DNA of 64,000 nucleotides from Sphingopyxis sp. GW247-27LB (GTDB lineage: Bacteria; Pseudomonadota; Alphaproteobacteria; Sphingomonadales; Sphingomonadaceae), in assembly GCF_002277025.1 (NCBI RefSeq), contig NZ_NIWD01000008.1, positions 658,333 to 722,332 of the forward strand, in the 5' to 3' direction. A program made the translations under genes and the position numbers. The notes under the pieces are model-generated. The model did not search any database, was not told the origin of the DNA, and saw only the letters and a program-made list of their open reading frames with translations. This document shows, piece after piece, positions 18,215 to 26,857 of this stretch. Numbering within the stretch: position 1 is the stretch's first letter; every line of letters begins with the position of its first letter.

Positions 18215-19493
18215 AAGGATCGCGGATCAGGATCGTGTCCTCGCGCTCGGGACTGGTCGAGACGAGCGCGATCGGCGTCTCGATCAGTTCCTGCACGCGC
18301 TGGATATATTTGATCGCCTGCGCCGGCAGGTCGGCATAGCTGCGCGCGCCCGCGGTCGATTCGCTCCAGCCGTCCATTTCCTCGTAGATCGGCTCGACCT
18401 CCGCCTGATCGGCGGCGTGGGCGGGGAAGTAGTCGAGGATCTTGCCGCGCAGCCGATATCCGGTGCAGATGCGGATCGTATCGAAGCCGTCGAGCACGTC
18501 GAGCTTGGTCAGCGCGATGCCGGTGACGCCCGACACCGCGCAGCTTTGCCGCACCAGCACCGCGTCGAACCAGCCGCAGCGGCGCTTGCGCCCGGTGACG
18601 GTGCCGAATTCGTGGCCGCGCTCGCCGAGTTGCTGGCCGGTCTCGTCCTCGAGCTCGGTGGGGAAGGGGCCGCTGCCGACGCGCGTCGTATAAGCCTTGG
18701 CGATGCCAAGCACGAAGCCGACCGCCGAGGGGCCGAGCCCCGACCCCGCCGCGGCGGTGCCGCTGACCGTGTTCGAGCTGGTCACGAAGGGATAGGTGCC
18801 GTGATCGACGTCGAGCAGCACGCCCTGCGCGCCCTCGAACAGGATGCGCGCGCCGGCCTTGCGCACCTTCTTGAGGCGCTTCCACACCGGCTGCGCATAT
18901 TCGAGCACATAGTCGGCGATCTCGGCGAGGTCGGCGAGCAGGCGCTCGCGATCGATCGGCGGCTCGCCGAAGCCGGCGCGCAGCGCGTCGTGGTGCGCGG
19001 TCAGGCGGTCGATCTGCGGCTCGAGATGGTCGAGGTGCGCGAGGTCGCAGACGCGGATCGCGCGGCGGCCGACCTTGTCTTCATAGGCGGGGCCGATGCC
19101 GCGCCCGGTGGTGCCGATCTTGCCCGCGCCCGCCGCGGTCTCGCGCAGCGCGTCGAGGTCGCGGTGAAAGGGCAGGATCAGCGCGCAATTGTCGGCGATG
19201 GCGAAATTGTCGGGGTTGATCTCGACCCCTTGGCCGCGGAGCTTTGCGATCTCGTCCTTGAGCGCCCACGGGTCGAGCACGACGCCGTTGCCGATGATCG
19301 ACAGCGTGCCGGTGACGATGCCCGAAGGAAGCAGCGACAGCTTGTAGACTTGTTCGCCGACGACGAGCGTATGGCCGGCGTTGTGGCCGCCCTGGAAGCG
19401 GACGACCGCGTCGGCGCGGCTCGCGAGCCAGTCGACGATCTTGCCCTTGCCCTCGTCGCCCCATTGCGACCCGATGACGGTAACATTTGCCAT
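18204..19493 (-). CDS. purA: Adenylosuccinate synthetase
   Basis: A 429-residue PurA, which joins IMP and aspartate using GTP to give adenylosuccinate in AMP synthesis. The N-terminal GTP/IMP loop [11 protein letters not shown] (8-18) contains the catalytic Asp13. His41 lies in [42 protein letters not shown] and [13 protein letters not shown] are all present. Length is normal. It is the last gene of the minus-strand run serC-serA-hisZ-purA, separated from hisZ by 164 bp in which I see no gene. Its 3' end overlaps the convergent haloalkane dehalogenase gene by 11 bp. Confidence 0.97.
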   Translation of the reverse strand: MANVTVIGSQWGDEGKGKIVDWLASRADAVVRFQGGHNAGHTLVVGEQVYKLSLLPSGIVTGTLSIIGNGVVLDPWALKDEIAKLRGQGVEINPDNFAIADNCALILPFHRDLDALRETAAGAGKIGTTGRGIGPAYEDKVGRRAIRVCDLAHLDHLEPQIDRLTAHHDALRAGFGEPPIDRERLLADLAEIADYVLEYAQPVWKRLKKVRKAGARILFEGAQGVLLDVDHGTYPFVTSSNTVSGTAAAGSGLGPSAVGFVLGIAKAYTTRVGSGPFPTELEDETGQQLGERGHEFGTVTGRKRRCGWFDAVLVRQSCAVSGVTGIALTKLDVLDGFDTIRICTGYRLRGKILDYFPAHAADQAEVEPIYEEMDGWSESTAGARSYADLPAQAIKYIQRVQELIETPIALVSTSPEREDTILIRDPFSD

Positions 19494-19657
19494 GATGCTG
19501 TCCTGCTGAGCCGGGCCCCAAACATGTCGTGCGAGCCCGGCGCGGCCTTAGCGGATTCCGCCGCAGAGGCAAGGGTCGGGCCGATAGCTTTTGTGCGGAA
19601 TGGGAAAGGAAAGCCACCGGATGGCTCTCCGGGAATGTCGCGGTTGCCGATGCGGCG

Positions 19658-20773
19658 TTATGCCTCGATCGGCCCTTCGGAGCCCAGCACCCATCCACAG
19701 CCCAGCCGCGCCGCATCCTCGGCGTCGGTCAGCGCCGCGACGGTCTGCCAGCCGTCGGCGCGCAGGCTCGCGGCGATGGCGGGATCGTGGCCGATGGGCA
19801 GGAAGATGCGGCGCTCGGCGATATCCTCGCCGCCTAGCCCCGCGTCGATCAGCGGGTCGGGATAGAGCGAAAAGCCGACCGCGGGTTCTTCGCGATCCTC
19901 GCCGACCGGGATCGCATAGGCGCCGCCGCGGCCGATCGCGTCGCCCTGGCCGGGAACGAAGATCTGAAAGCCGAACCAGCTTTGATAGGCGAAGCCGTGA
20001 CGCTCGGTCGGGTCGAGGGTCAGGTCGGCGCGGCCGCGCACCGGTGCGGCAATGGCTTCGAGCGCCTCGATCCGGCTCGTCAGCACGCCCGCGACGTCGA
20101 AGGCGCGAAGGTCGGCGATCGCCCGGTCGAACGGCCCCGTCGCGCGCAGCAGCGGCAGATAGGTCTCGGCGCCGAGCCGCACGAGGGCACCGGCATCCTT
20201 GGCGTCGAGTTCGTCGCGCAGTTGCTGGATGTCGGCATCGACGGGCAGGGGTCCGCCCGCGAGCAGATCGACGACGTCGGGCAGGGTGAAGTCGATGGTG
20301 ACCGGGCCGATCCCGGCCGCCTCGAGCGCGTCGATCGCGACCGTCACGATCTCGCGCGCCGCGGCGACGCTGTCGCTGCCGATCAGCTCGGCGCCGACCT
20401 GCAGCATTTCGCGCGCGGGACGAAGCTGGCTCGCGCGCAGCTTGACGACCTGGCCCGCGTAGCAGAGGCGCAGCGGTCGCGGCGCGTGGGCGAGCAGCGA
20501 GGTCGCGATGCGCCCGACCTGCCGCGTGATGTCGGGGCGCAGCGCGAGGGTGCGCTGCGACACGGGATCGGTGAAGCGGAGAAGGTCGCGTGCCGATCGC
20601 TCGTCATCGCCGCCCAGCGTCTCGCGAAACTCCGCGAGCGGCGGCGCGACGCGGCCATAGCCGTGCGAGCGCATCGCATCGACCAGCGCGCGGGTGACGC
20701 GCGACGCCGCCTCCGCCTGCTGGGGCAGGCGGTCGCGGAGGCCTTCGGGCAGCAGGGCGGGGGCCTTGGTCAT
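19658..20773 (-). CDS. hisZ: ATP phosphoribosyltransferase regulatory subunit
   Basis: A 371-residue HisRS-like protein without anticodon-binding or tRNA-ligase function. HisRS class II motifs appear as LLPEGLRDRLPQQAE, DLLRFTDPVSQRTLALRPDITRQVGRIA and REMLQVGAELIGS. HisZ pairs with a short-form HisG to give active, histidine-inhibited ATP phosphoribosyltransferase, the first step of histidine synthesis. No hisG is seen in the window. Pairing of hisZ with purA is common in alphaproteobacteria. It lies between the serA/repeat region and purA on the minus strand. Confidence 0.9.
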   Translation of the reverse strand: MTKAPALLPEGLRDRLPQQAEAASRVTRALVDAMRSHGYGRVAPPLAEFRETLGGDDERSARDLLRFTDPVSQRTLALRPDITRQVGRIATSLLAHAPRPLRLCYAGQVVKLRASQLRPAREMLQVGAELIGSDSVAAAREIVTVAIDALEAAGIGPVTIDFTLPDVVDLLAGGPLPVDADIQQLRDELDAKDAGALVRLGAETYLPLLRATGPFDRAIADLRAFDVAGVLTSRIEALEAIAAPVRGRADLTLDPTERHGFAYQSWFGFQIFVPGQGDAIGRGGAYAIPVGEDREEPAVGFSLYPDPLIDAGLGGEDIAERRIFLPIGHDPAIAASLRADGWQTVAALTDAEDAARLGCGWVLGSEGPIEA

Positions 20774-20811
20774 CGGTGGCTCTCCTAGCCCGTGGTATGG
20801 GCTTGTGAAAG

Positions 20812-20935
20812 CCCCTCCCCTTCAGGGGAGGGGTTGGGGTGGGGTGCATCGGCCTTGCGCAAGGCCGATGCACCCCACCCGCTGCGACTAGCGAACAAGT
20901 TCGCAAGTCTCGCTGCCCTCCCCTGAAGGGGAGGG
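20812..20935. repeat. Composite palindromic repeat, copy 1
   Basis: Three nested elements are present. The outer hairpins are CCCCTCCCCTTCAGGGGAGGGG-like (left from 20812, right 20916-20935). A perfect 22-bp central palindrome has arms at 20837-20858 and 20859-20880. A small hairpin GCGAAC-AA-GTTCGC spans 20891-20904. The same architecture recurs at 57033-57160 and, in part, at 44114-44228. It fills the gap between serA and hisZ. Confidence 0.9.
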
Positions 20936-20946
20936 CGTGTCGTGGT

Positions 20947-22533
20947 TCAGAACGTCAGCCCCTTCACCGTCTTCACGCCGGGGAGCTGGCAGATCTGCCA
21001 CAGCATCGGTTCGGGCAGCGGCGAGTCGAGCGACAACAGCAGCACCGCTTCGCCCCCCGCCGCGCGGCGGCCGAGGTGGAAGGTGCCGATGTTGAGCCCC
21101 GCTTCGCCGAGCGCGGTGCCGATGCGGCCGATGAAGCCCGGCGCGTCCTCGTTGACGATATAGAGCATATGACCGTCGAGATCGGCCTCGACCTTGATCC
21201 CGAACATCTCGACCAGGCGCGGCTCGTTGTTGCCGAACAGCGTGCCCGCGACCGAGCGGTCACCCTGGCTCGTCGCGACGGTGACGCGGACGAGGGTGTG
21301 GTAGTCGCCCTCGCGATCATGGCGCACCTCGCGGACGTCGAGTCCCCGTTCGCGCGCGAGATGCGGCGCGTTGACCATGTTCACGCTGTCCGAATAGCGG
21401 CGCATCAGCCCAGTGAGCACCGCGGCGGTGATCGGCTTGAGATTGAGCTCGGCCGCCGCGCCCTCGACCTCGATCGAGATGGTCGTGAGGTTGTCGTGCG
21501 CGAGCTGGCCGACGAGGCTGCCGAGCTTTTCGGCAAGGCTCATATAGGGGCGCAGCTTCGGCGCTTCCTCGGCCGACAGGCTGGGGACGTTGAGCGCGTT
21601 GGTGATGCCGCCGGTGAGCAGATAATCGCTGATCTGCTCGGCCACCTGAATGGCGACATTGACCTGCGCCTCGTCGGTCGAGGCGCCGAGGTGCGGCGTG
21701 CAGATGAAGTTCGGGGTGCTGAGCAGCGGATGGTCGGCCGCCGGCGGCTCCTGCGCGAAGACGTCGAGCGCCGCGCCCGCGACATGGCCGCTGTCGAGCG
21801 CCTCCTTGAGCGCCGCCTCGTCGATCAGCCCGCCGCGCGCGCAGTTGATGATGCGCACGCCCTTCTTGGTCTTGGCGAGATTTTCCTTCGACAGGATATT
21901 CCGCGTCTGGTCGGTCAGCGGCGTGTGCAGCGTGATGAAGTCCGCCTTGGCGAGCAACGTGTCGAGGTCGGCCTTTTCGACGCCGAGCTCGATCGCGCGC
22001 TCGGGGGTCAGGAAGGGGTCGAAGGCGACGACCTTCATCCGGAGGCCCAGCGCGCGCTCGGCGACGATGCTGCCGATGTTGCCGCAGCCGATCAGGCCGA
22101 GCGTCTTTTGCGTCAGCTCGACCCCCATGAAATCGTTCTTCGGCCATTTGCCCGCCTGCGTCAGCGCATTGGCTTCGGGAATCTGGCGTGCGAGCGCGAA
22201 CATCATCGCGATCGCATGCTCGGCGGTGGTGATCGAGTTGCCGAAGGGGGTGTTCATCACGACGACGCCCTTCTTCGACGCCTCCGGAATGTCGACATTG
22301 TCGACGCCGATGCCGGCGCGGCCGACGACCTTCAGATTGGTCGCGGCGGCGAGGACGTCGGCGGTGACCTTGGTGGCCGAGCGGATGGCGAGGCCGTCAT
22401 AGTCGCCGATCATGGCGATCAGCTCGTCCTTGGTCTTGCCGGTGATGACGTCGACCTGGATGCCGCGCTCCTCGAAGATCGCGGCGGCCTTGGGGTCCAT
22501 CTTGTCGCTGATGAGGACTTTGGGTGTGGTCAT
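20947..22533 (-). CDS. serA: D-3-phosphoglycerate dehydrogenase
   Basis: A 528-residue, type-I long-form SerA, catalysing the NAD-dependent oxidation of 3-phosphoglycerate that begins serine synthesis. The nucleotide loop GCGNIG is at 149-154. The catalytic set is Arg233 (CARGGLIDE), Glu262 (AQEPP) and His281 (HLGAST). An intervening ASB domain follows to about 450, and a C-terminal ACT domain (about 455-528, MLYIVNEDAPGFIGRIG) implies serine feedback. A ribosome binding site AAAGGA precedes the start. It lies 105 bp downstream of serC, with a palindromic repeat between, in the likely operon serC-serA-(hisZ-purA). Confidence 0.97.
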   Translation of the reverse strand: MTTPKVLISDKMDPKAAAIFEERGIQVDVITGKTKDELIAMIGDYDGLAIRSATKVTADVLAAATNLKVVGRAGIGVDNVDIPEASKKGVVVMNTPFGNSITTAEHAIAMMFALARQIPEANALTQAGKWPKNDFMGVELTQKTLGLIGCGNIGSIVAERALGLRMKVVAFDPFLTPERAIELGVEKADLDTLLAKADFITLHTPLTDQTRNILSKENLAKTKKGVRIINCARGGLIDEAALKEALDSGHVAGAALDVFAQEPPAADHPLLSTPNFICTPHLGASTDEAQVNVAIQVAEQISDYLLTGGITNALNVPSLSAEEAPKLRPYMSLAEKLGSLVGQLAHDNLTTISIEVEGAAAELNLKPITAAVLTGLMRRYSDSVNMVNAPHLARERGLDVREVRHDREGDYHTLVRVTVATSQGDRSVAGTLFGNNEPRLVEMFGIKVEADLDGHMLYIVNEDAPGFIGRIGTALGEAGLNIGTFHLGRRAAGGEAVLLLSLDSPLPEPMLWQICQLPGVKTVKGLTF

Positions 22534-22553
22534 TTCGGTGATCCTTTAACTTC

Positions 22554-22628
22554 GTCATTCCCGCGAAAGCGGGAACCCAGTGTGGGGCAGCCCATGGGCG
22601 CTCTGGGTCCCCGCTTTCGCGGGGATGA
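22554..22628. repeat. Palindromic intergenic repeat (CGCGAAAGCGGG type)
   Basis: Inverted arms at 22554-22580 and 22602-22628, each carrying its own CCCGC-GAAAGC-GGG hairpin and ending in a CCCAG/CTGGG pair. It fills the serC-serA gap. Repeats of this type are widespread in sphingomonads and other proteobacteria. Confidence 0.85.
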
Positions 22629-22638
22629 CGGAAAAATG

Positions 22639-23769
22639 TTACGCGGAGAGGGTTTCGTAGGCCCAGTCGAGCCACGGGCCGAGCGCTTCGACATCGGCGG
22701 TGTCGACGGTCGCGCCGCACCAGATGCGCAGGCCCGGCGGGGCATCGCGGTAGCCCGCGATGTCATAGGCCGCACCTTCGGCTTCGAGCAGCCCTGCGAA
22801 CTTCTTGATGAAGTCGGCGTCGGCGCCCGCGACCGACAGGCAGACCGAAGTCTTCGACCGGCTCGCGGGATCGGCGGCGAGGTGGCTCAGCCAGTCGCGC
22901 TCTGCGACGATCGCGTCGAGCGCCGCGGCATTCGCGTCGCTGCGTGCCTTGAGGCCGTCGAGGCCGCCCAGCGATTTCGCCCATTCGAGCGCGAAGATCG
23001 CGTCCTCGACCGCGAGCATCGACGGGGTGTTGATCGTCTCGCCCTTGAACACGCCCTCGGCGAGCGCGCCCTTCGAGACGAGGCGGAACACCTTCGGCAG
23101 CGGCCAGGCGGGGGTGTGGGTTTCGAGCCGCTCGACCGCGCGGGGGCCGAGGATCAGCACGCCGTGGCCGCCTTCGCCGCCGAGCACCTTCTGCCAGCTG
23201 AAGGTCGCGACGTCGATCTTGTCCCACGGCAGGTCGTAGGCGAACACCGCGCTGGTCGCGTCGGCGAAGCAGAGGCCCTCGCGATCCGCCGGGATCCAGT
23301 CGCCGTTCGGGACACGCACGCCGCTGGTGGTTCCGTTCCAGGTGAAGAGGACGTCGTTCGACCAGTCGACCTGACCGAGGTTGGGAAGCTGTCCGTAATC
23401 GGCGCGAAGGATGGTGGGATCGAGCTTGAGCTGCTTCGCCGCATCGGTGACCCAGCCTTCGCCGAAGCTTTCCCATGCCAGCGTCGTGACGGGACGCGCG
23501 CCGAGCATCGTCCACATCGCCATTTCGAAGGCGCCGGTGTCCGATCCGGGCACGATGCCGATGCGGTGGGTGTCGGGAAGCTGGAGCATCTCGCGCATCA
23601 GGTCGATGCAATATTGGAGGCGCGTCTTGCCGATCTTGGCGCGGTGCGACCGGCCCAGCGATTCGGTGTTCAGTTTTTCGGGGGACCAGACCGGCGGCTT
23701 GGCGCAGGGACCGGAAGAAAAATAGGGGCGCGTCGGGCGCACCTGTGGCGTCGGCACTTCACTCATCAT
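22639..23769 (-). CDS. serC: Phosphoserine aminotransferase
   Basis: A 376-residue fold-type I PLP enzyme converting 3-phosphohydroxypyruvate and glutamate to phosphoserine. Motifs: RPYFSSGPCAKPP at the N-terminus, GIVPGSDTGAFEMAMW for cofactor binding, WNGTTSGVRVPNGDWIP, ADATSAVFAYDLPWDK and the PLP lysine Lys194 in TFSWQKVLGGEGGHG. This is the alphaproteobacterial type of SerC, about 370-390 residues. Two ATGs at 23769 and 23766 compete. The Shine-Dalgarno AAGGAGAG lies 4-7 nt upstream and is enclosed in a leader hairpin. It is the first gene of the serC-serA run, so leader control would act on serine synthesis as a whole. Confidence 0.95.
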   Translation of the reverse strand: MMSEVPTPQVRPTRPYFSSGPCAKPPVWSPEKLNTESLGRSHRAKIGKTRLQYCIDLMREMLQLPDTHRIGIVPGSDTGAFEMAMWTMLGARPVTTLAWESFGEGWVTDAAKQLKLDPTILRADYGQLPNLGQVDWSNDVLFTWNGTTSGVRVPNGDWIPADREGLCFADATSAVFAYDLPWDKIDVATFSWQKVLGGEGGHGVLILGPRAVERLETHTPAWPLPKVFRLVSKGALAEGVFKGETINTPSMLAVEDAIFALEWAKSLGGLDGLKARSDANAAALDAIVAERDWLSHLAADPASRSKTSVCLSVAGADADFIKKFAGLLEAEGAAYDIAGYRDAPPGLRIWCGATVDTADVEALGPWLDWAYETLSA

Positions 23770-23770
23770 A

Positions 23771-23825
23771 GTCTCTCCTTGCAGAGAGCGCGCGCGGCGT
23801 TGGGACCGCGTGGCCCGGCGCCGCG
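23771..23825 (-). ncRNA. Two-hairpin serC leader (serC-motif-like cis-regulatory RNA)
   Basis: On the minus strand two tandem hairpins precede serC. The first (23825-23793) has a perfect 7-bp outer stem CGCGGCG/CGCCGCG and an inner GGGCC/GGUCC stem with an ACGC loop. The second (23788-23773) is CUCUC-UGCAAG-GAGAG and places the serC Shine-Dalgarno (AAGGAG) in its loop and 3' strand. This fits the reported alphaproteobacterial serC RNA motif as I recall it: two hairpins, the second covering the ribosome binding site. The effector is unknown. Confidence 0.6.
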
Positions 23826-23937
23826 TTTAGGGTGGGCTGCGAAACTGTCAAACAAAATGCGCAGGCCGCGCGAAATTATCGGTGAGCCGAGCAAATGGTT
23901 AAGAGCTTCTTTACCAATTTGTCGGTAATTTGACGCT

Positions 23938-24639
23938 ATGGCGATCCCGACGCTCCTGAAGCCCCGGATGCTCATGGCGATGGCCGCGGCGCTGGCGCTG
24001 TCCGCCTGTTTCGGCGCTCCCGACGCGATGAAGCAATATGGCGGCAAGCGGCCGGGCGCGTCGAAGCCCGATCGCCCGCAGGCGGTGGGCACGCCCTCCT
24101 TCACCAGCGCCGAGGCGAAGCAATGCGCGTTCGACCTTCAGCGGGCGGGCGTGCGCTTCACCCCGCTTCCCAACGAGGATCACGGCGGCGGCTGCACCTC
24201 GATCGATTCGGTGAAGCTGCTCGATATCGGCACTCCGGTCACCAACCTCGGCGCGATGACCTGTCCGCTCGCGCGCAACTTCGCCGCCTGGGCGCAATAT
24301 GCGGTGCGCCCCGCCGCGCGTGCCTATTTCGGCACCGAGGTGGTGAAGATCGAGACCTTCGGAACCTATAGCTGCCGCAACATCTATGGCGGCCGCTCCG
24401 GGCGACTGTCGCAGCATGCCTCCTCGAACGCGGTCGATGTCGCGGGCTTCGTGCTCGCCGACGGCCGGCGGATCATGCTCGACGGCGGCTGGCACGGCGA
24501 CAAGGCGTCGCAGGATTTCCTGCGCGCGCTGCACAAATCGGCGTGCCGGCGCTTCGGAACGGTGCTCAGCCCCGATTACAACGCGGCGCACTATAATCAT
24601 TTCCATCTCGACATGAGCGGCAACGGATATTGCCGCTGA
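23938..24639 (+). CDS. Extensin-like C-terminal domain lipoprotein (putative peptidoglycan metallopeptidase)
   Basis: A 233-residue protein with a lipoprotein signal (LALSACFGAP, lipid-attached Cys near residue 24). The extensin-like C-terminal domain covers about 60-233: QCAFDLQRAGVRFTPLP, TCPLARNFAAWAQYAV, SQHASSNAVDVAGFVLADG and HYNHFHLDMSG. The SxHxxxxAxD and HxxHFHLD motifs resemble the zinc sites of M15/VanY-like peptidases, so a cell-wall endopeptidase role is plausible. Family function is not well established. The ATG is probable; the upstream gap contains the serC promoter region on the other strand. Confidence 0.85.
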   Translation: MAIPTLLKPRMLMAMAAALALSACFGAPDAMKQYGGKRPGASKPDRPQAVGTPSFTSAEAKQCAFDLQRAGVRFTPLPNEDHGGGCTSIDSVKLLDIGTPVTNLGAMTCPLARNFAAWAQYAVRPAARAYFGTEVVKIETFGTYSCRNIYGGRSGRLSQHASSNAVDVAGFVLADGRRIMLDGGWHGDKASQDFLRALHKSACRRFGTVLSPDYNAAHYNHFHLDMSGNGYCR

Positions 24640-24676
24640 CTTGGCAAAGCGCGGGGAAGTCGCTAGCCGCTCCCTA

Positions 24677-25549
24677 ATGACAAAAGAGAAACAACCCCAT
24701 CGTTCGCGGTTCCACAAGGCCAAGGACGACGCCGAATTCGCCCAGCAGGCGACCTCCACCCCCCAGACCGCCAGCGCCGCCTACCGGCTCGCCTTTCAGG
24801 ACACCGACTTCCTGCTGCGCGAGGATCTGCGCCCGGTTCGCTTCCAGCTCGAGCTGCTCAAGCCTGAGTTGCTGCTCGACGAGGCGAAGATCGAATCGAC
24901 GCTCGTCATCTATGGTTCGGCGCGGATTCCCGAGCCCGGTGAGGCCGATGCGCTCGAGACCGCGGCGACCGACGATGCGTCGCGCAACATCGCGCGGCGG
25001 CTGAAGGCCAAGGCGAAATATTATGAGGAAGCGCGGGGGCTCGCGCGCCTGGCAAGCCAGGTGCCGGTCGACGCCAATGGCGACCGCCACTTCGTCGTCT
25101 GCTCGGGCGGTGGCCCGTCGATCATGGAGGCCGCGAACCGCGGCGCCGCCGACGAAGGGCGCGAATCGATCGGGCTCAACATCGTGCTGCCGCACGAACA
25201 GGCGCCGAACCGCTATGTGACCCCCGAACTGAGCTTTCAGTTCCACTATTTCGCGCTCCGCAAGATGCACTTCCTGCTCCGTGCGCGCGCGGTCGCGGTC
25301 TTTCCGGGCGGCTTCGGCACCTTCGACGAGATGTTCGAACTGCTGACGCTGATCCAGACCGGCAAGATCAAGCCGATCCCGATCGTGCTGTTCGGCAAAT
25401 CCTTCTGGAATCGCGTCGTCAATTTCGAGGCGCTGGTCGAGGAAGGCGTGGTCAGCGCCCGCGACCTCGACCTGTTCTCCTTCGTCGAGACGGCGGAGGA
25501 AGCGTGGACGATCATCCAGGACTTCTACGCGAACGCCGCGCATCATTGA
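24677..25549 (+). CDS. LOG family protein (Rossmann-like, lysine decarboxylase-like fold)
   Basis: A 290-residue protein with a LOG/TIGR00730-type core from about residue 75. STLVIYGSARIPEP is the first strand, CSGGGPSIMEAANRGA follows, and the signature PGGFGTFDEMFELLTLIQTGK lies in the second half. LOG proteins hydrolyse nucleoside 5'-monophosphates such as cytokinin ribotides. This longer bacterial form, with an extra N-terminal 75 residues, is of uncertain substrate. I chose ATG 24677; a TTG at 24641 (2 bp after the previous stop) is also in frame, and neither has a strong ribosome binding site. Confidence 0.85.
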   Translation: MTKEKQPHRSRFHKAKDDAEFAQQATSTPQTASAAYRLAFQDTDFLLREDLRPVRFQLELLKPELLLDEAKIESTLVIYGSARIPEPGEADALETAATDDASRNIARRLKAKAKYYEEARGLARLASQVPVDANGDRHFVVCSGGGPSIMEAANRGAADEGRESIGLNIVLPHEQAPNRYVTPELSFQFHYFALRKMHFLLRARAVAVFPGGFGTFDEMFELLTLIQTGKIKPIPIVLFGKSFWNRVVNFEALVEEGVVSARDLDLFSFVETAEEAWTIIQDFYANAAHH

Positions 25550-25560
25550 CGGCTGTTAAA

Positions 25561-25583
25561 CCCCTCCTCTTTCCGAGGAGGGG
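25561..25583. terminator. Bidirectional hairpin between convergent genes
   Basis: CCCCTCCTC / GAGGAGGGG, 9 bp with a TTTCC loop, in the 36-bp gap between the LOG and cytochrome c stop codons. It resembles the single-arm intergenic repeats elsewhere in the window, and T-runs are short. Confidence 0.5.
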
Positions 25584-25585
25584 GA

Positions 25586-26020
25586 TTATTCCGACTGCGC
25601 TTTCAGATAGAGGATCAACGCCTTGCGGTCGGCCGCGTCGATGACGCCGGCGAAGGCCATCCGCGTGCCGGGCACTGTCTTCATCGGATCGGCCAGATAT
25701 GCGTCGAGCGCGGCCTCGTCCCAGCTTCCGCTCTTCGCCTTCATCGCGCCCGAATAGGAAAAGCCGGGGTGCGCGGCGACCGCGCGGCCGACAATACCGT
25801 GGAGGCCCGGGCCGATGCCGTTGGCGCCGCCCTTGTCGATCGTGTGGCAGGCGACGCAGCGCTTGAAGACCTGCTCGCCCATCGCGGCGGTCGGTTCGAT
25901 CGCGGCAGCCGGCGTGGCGGGCGCGTCAGCGCTCGCGGCGTCCGGGGGCGGCGCGTCCTGCGGCTTGCCGCAGCCGGCGAGCGCCAGGGCGCCCGCCAGC
26001 AGGGCGGGCGCGCAGCGCAT
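25586..26020 (-). CDS. c-type cytochrome lipoprotein
   Basis: A 144-residue small class I cytochrome c. The N-terminus MRCAPALLAGALALAGCGK is a lipoprotein signal with the acylated Cys at 17. The heme motif is CVACH (in VFKRCVACHTIDKGG), the GPGLHGIVGR loop follows, and the distal Met ligand lies in PGTRMAFAGV. This matches mitochondrial-type cytochrome c552/c550. Translation is coupled to the larger cytochrome upstream through a TAATG overlap. It is probably anchored in the inner membrane facing the periplasm, carrying electrons to an oxidase. Confidence 0.9.
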   Translation of the reverse strand: MRCAPALLAGALALAGCGKPQDAPPPDAASADAPATPAAAIEPTAAMGEQVFKRCVACHTIDKGGANGIGPGLHGIVGRAVAAHPGFSYSGAMKAKSGSWDEAALDAYLADPMKTVPGTRMAFAGVIDAADRKALILYLKAQSE

Positions 26021-26691
26021 TATTTCTTGGCTTCGGCGGGAGCCGGTGCAGCCGGGGCTTCGGCGGGAGCCGCACCCTTCGCGGCGTCCGCGGGCGCAGC
26101 CGCGGCGGTGTCTGCGGGAGCCGCGCCTTCGGCGGGCGCCGCCGCCGCGTCGGCGGCCGGCGCGGCCTCGGGGGCGGGCAGCGGCAGGTTCGAGCCCTGC
26201 GCGTTCAGATAGACGATCAGGTTGGCGCGATCCTCGGCGTTCGACAGGCCCGCGAAGGACATTTTGGTGCCCGGCGCGAACTTGCGCGGGCTGGTCAGCC
26301 ACTTGTCCATCTTTTCGAAGTCCCAGCTGCCACCCATCCCCGCGAGCGCCGAGGAGAAGGCGAAGCCGTGTTTGCCGTGGCCGATTTCCTCGCCCAGCGT
26401 GCCGAAAAGATTGGGGCCGATACCGTTGGCGCCGCCCGAGTTGACCGTGTGGCACGCCGCGCACTTGGCGAAGACGGTTTCGCCCTTCGCGGGGTCAGCC
26501 GCGGCGAGCAGGTTGGCGAGCGGCACGGCCGATTCGCCGCCGCCGGCACCGGCTTCGGCGTCTTCGATCGGGAAGCCCGGCTTTTCGGGATTATGGCTCG
26601 CATTCAACATGCCCGAACCGATCGACAGTCCGAGTGCGCAAATGCCCGCGAACAGCACCCATCCGGCAATAGTATTGTTGCGATTGTCCAT
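26020..26691 (-). CDS. Membrane-anchored cytochrome c (CycM-like)
   Basis: A 223-residue cytochrome with an uncleaved N-terminal membrane segment (about 8-28), as in CycM/cytochrome c552 anchors. The heme-binding CAACH is at about 76-80, GANGIGPNLFGTLG follows, and the axial Met lies in PGTKMSFAGL. The last 55 residues are a low-complexity Ala/Pro/Glu tail ending in KK, probably a flexible periplasmic tether. It overlaps the second cytochrome gene by 1 bp, making a two-cytochrome operon that is divergent from pheA. The two proteins look like paralogues around the heme site. Confidence 0.9.
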   Translation of the reverse strand: MDNRNNTIAGWVLFAGICALGLSIGSGMLNASHNPEKPGFPIEDAEAGAGGGESAVPLANLLAAADPAKGETVFAKCAACHTVNSGGANGIGPNLFGTLGEEIGHGKHGFAFSSALAGMGGSWDFEKMDKWLTSPRKFAPGTKMSFAGLSNAEDRANLIVYLNAQGSNLPLPAPEAAPAADAAAAPAEGAAPADTAAAAPADAAKGAAPAEAPAAPAPAEAKK

Positions 26692-26857
26692 GCTTGCAGC
26701 CCCGTTCGCTGGCGCCCGCGGTCGGGGCGCATGATATGATTGGCCGCTCCCTTACTGGCGCGCGCGCGGCGGCGCAAGGGGATGAAGGCGGCTCGGCGCA
26801 GTTGCGCGGTGCGGGTCGTCCGGCTATGCGCCGCCGCGCACTCCAGGGAAGGCAGAT

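Noticed and set aside
20839..23928. A 1029-codon open frame on the plus strand opposite serA and serC
   Set aside because: Its composition and lack of motifs show a shadow of the serA/serC coding strand; it also reads through two palindromic repeats.
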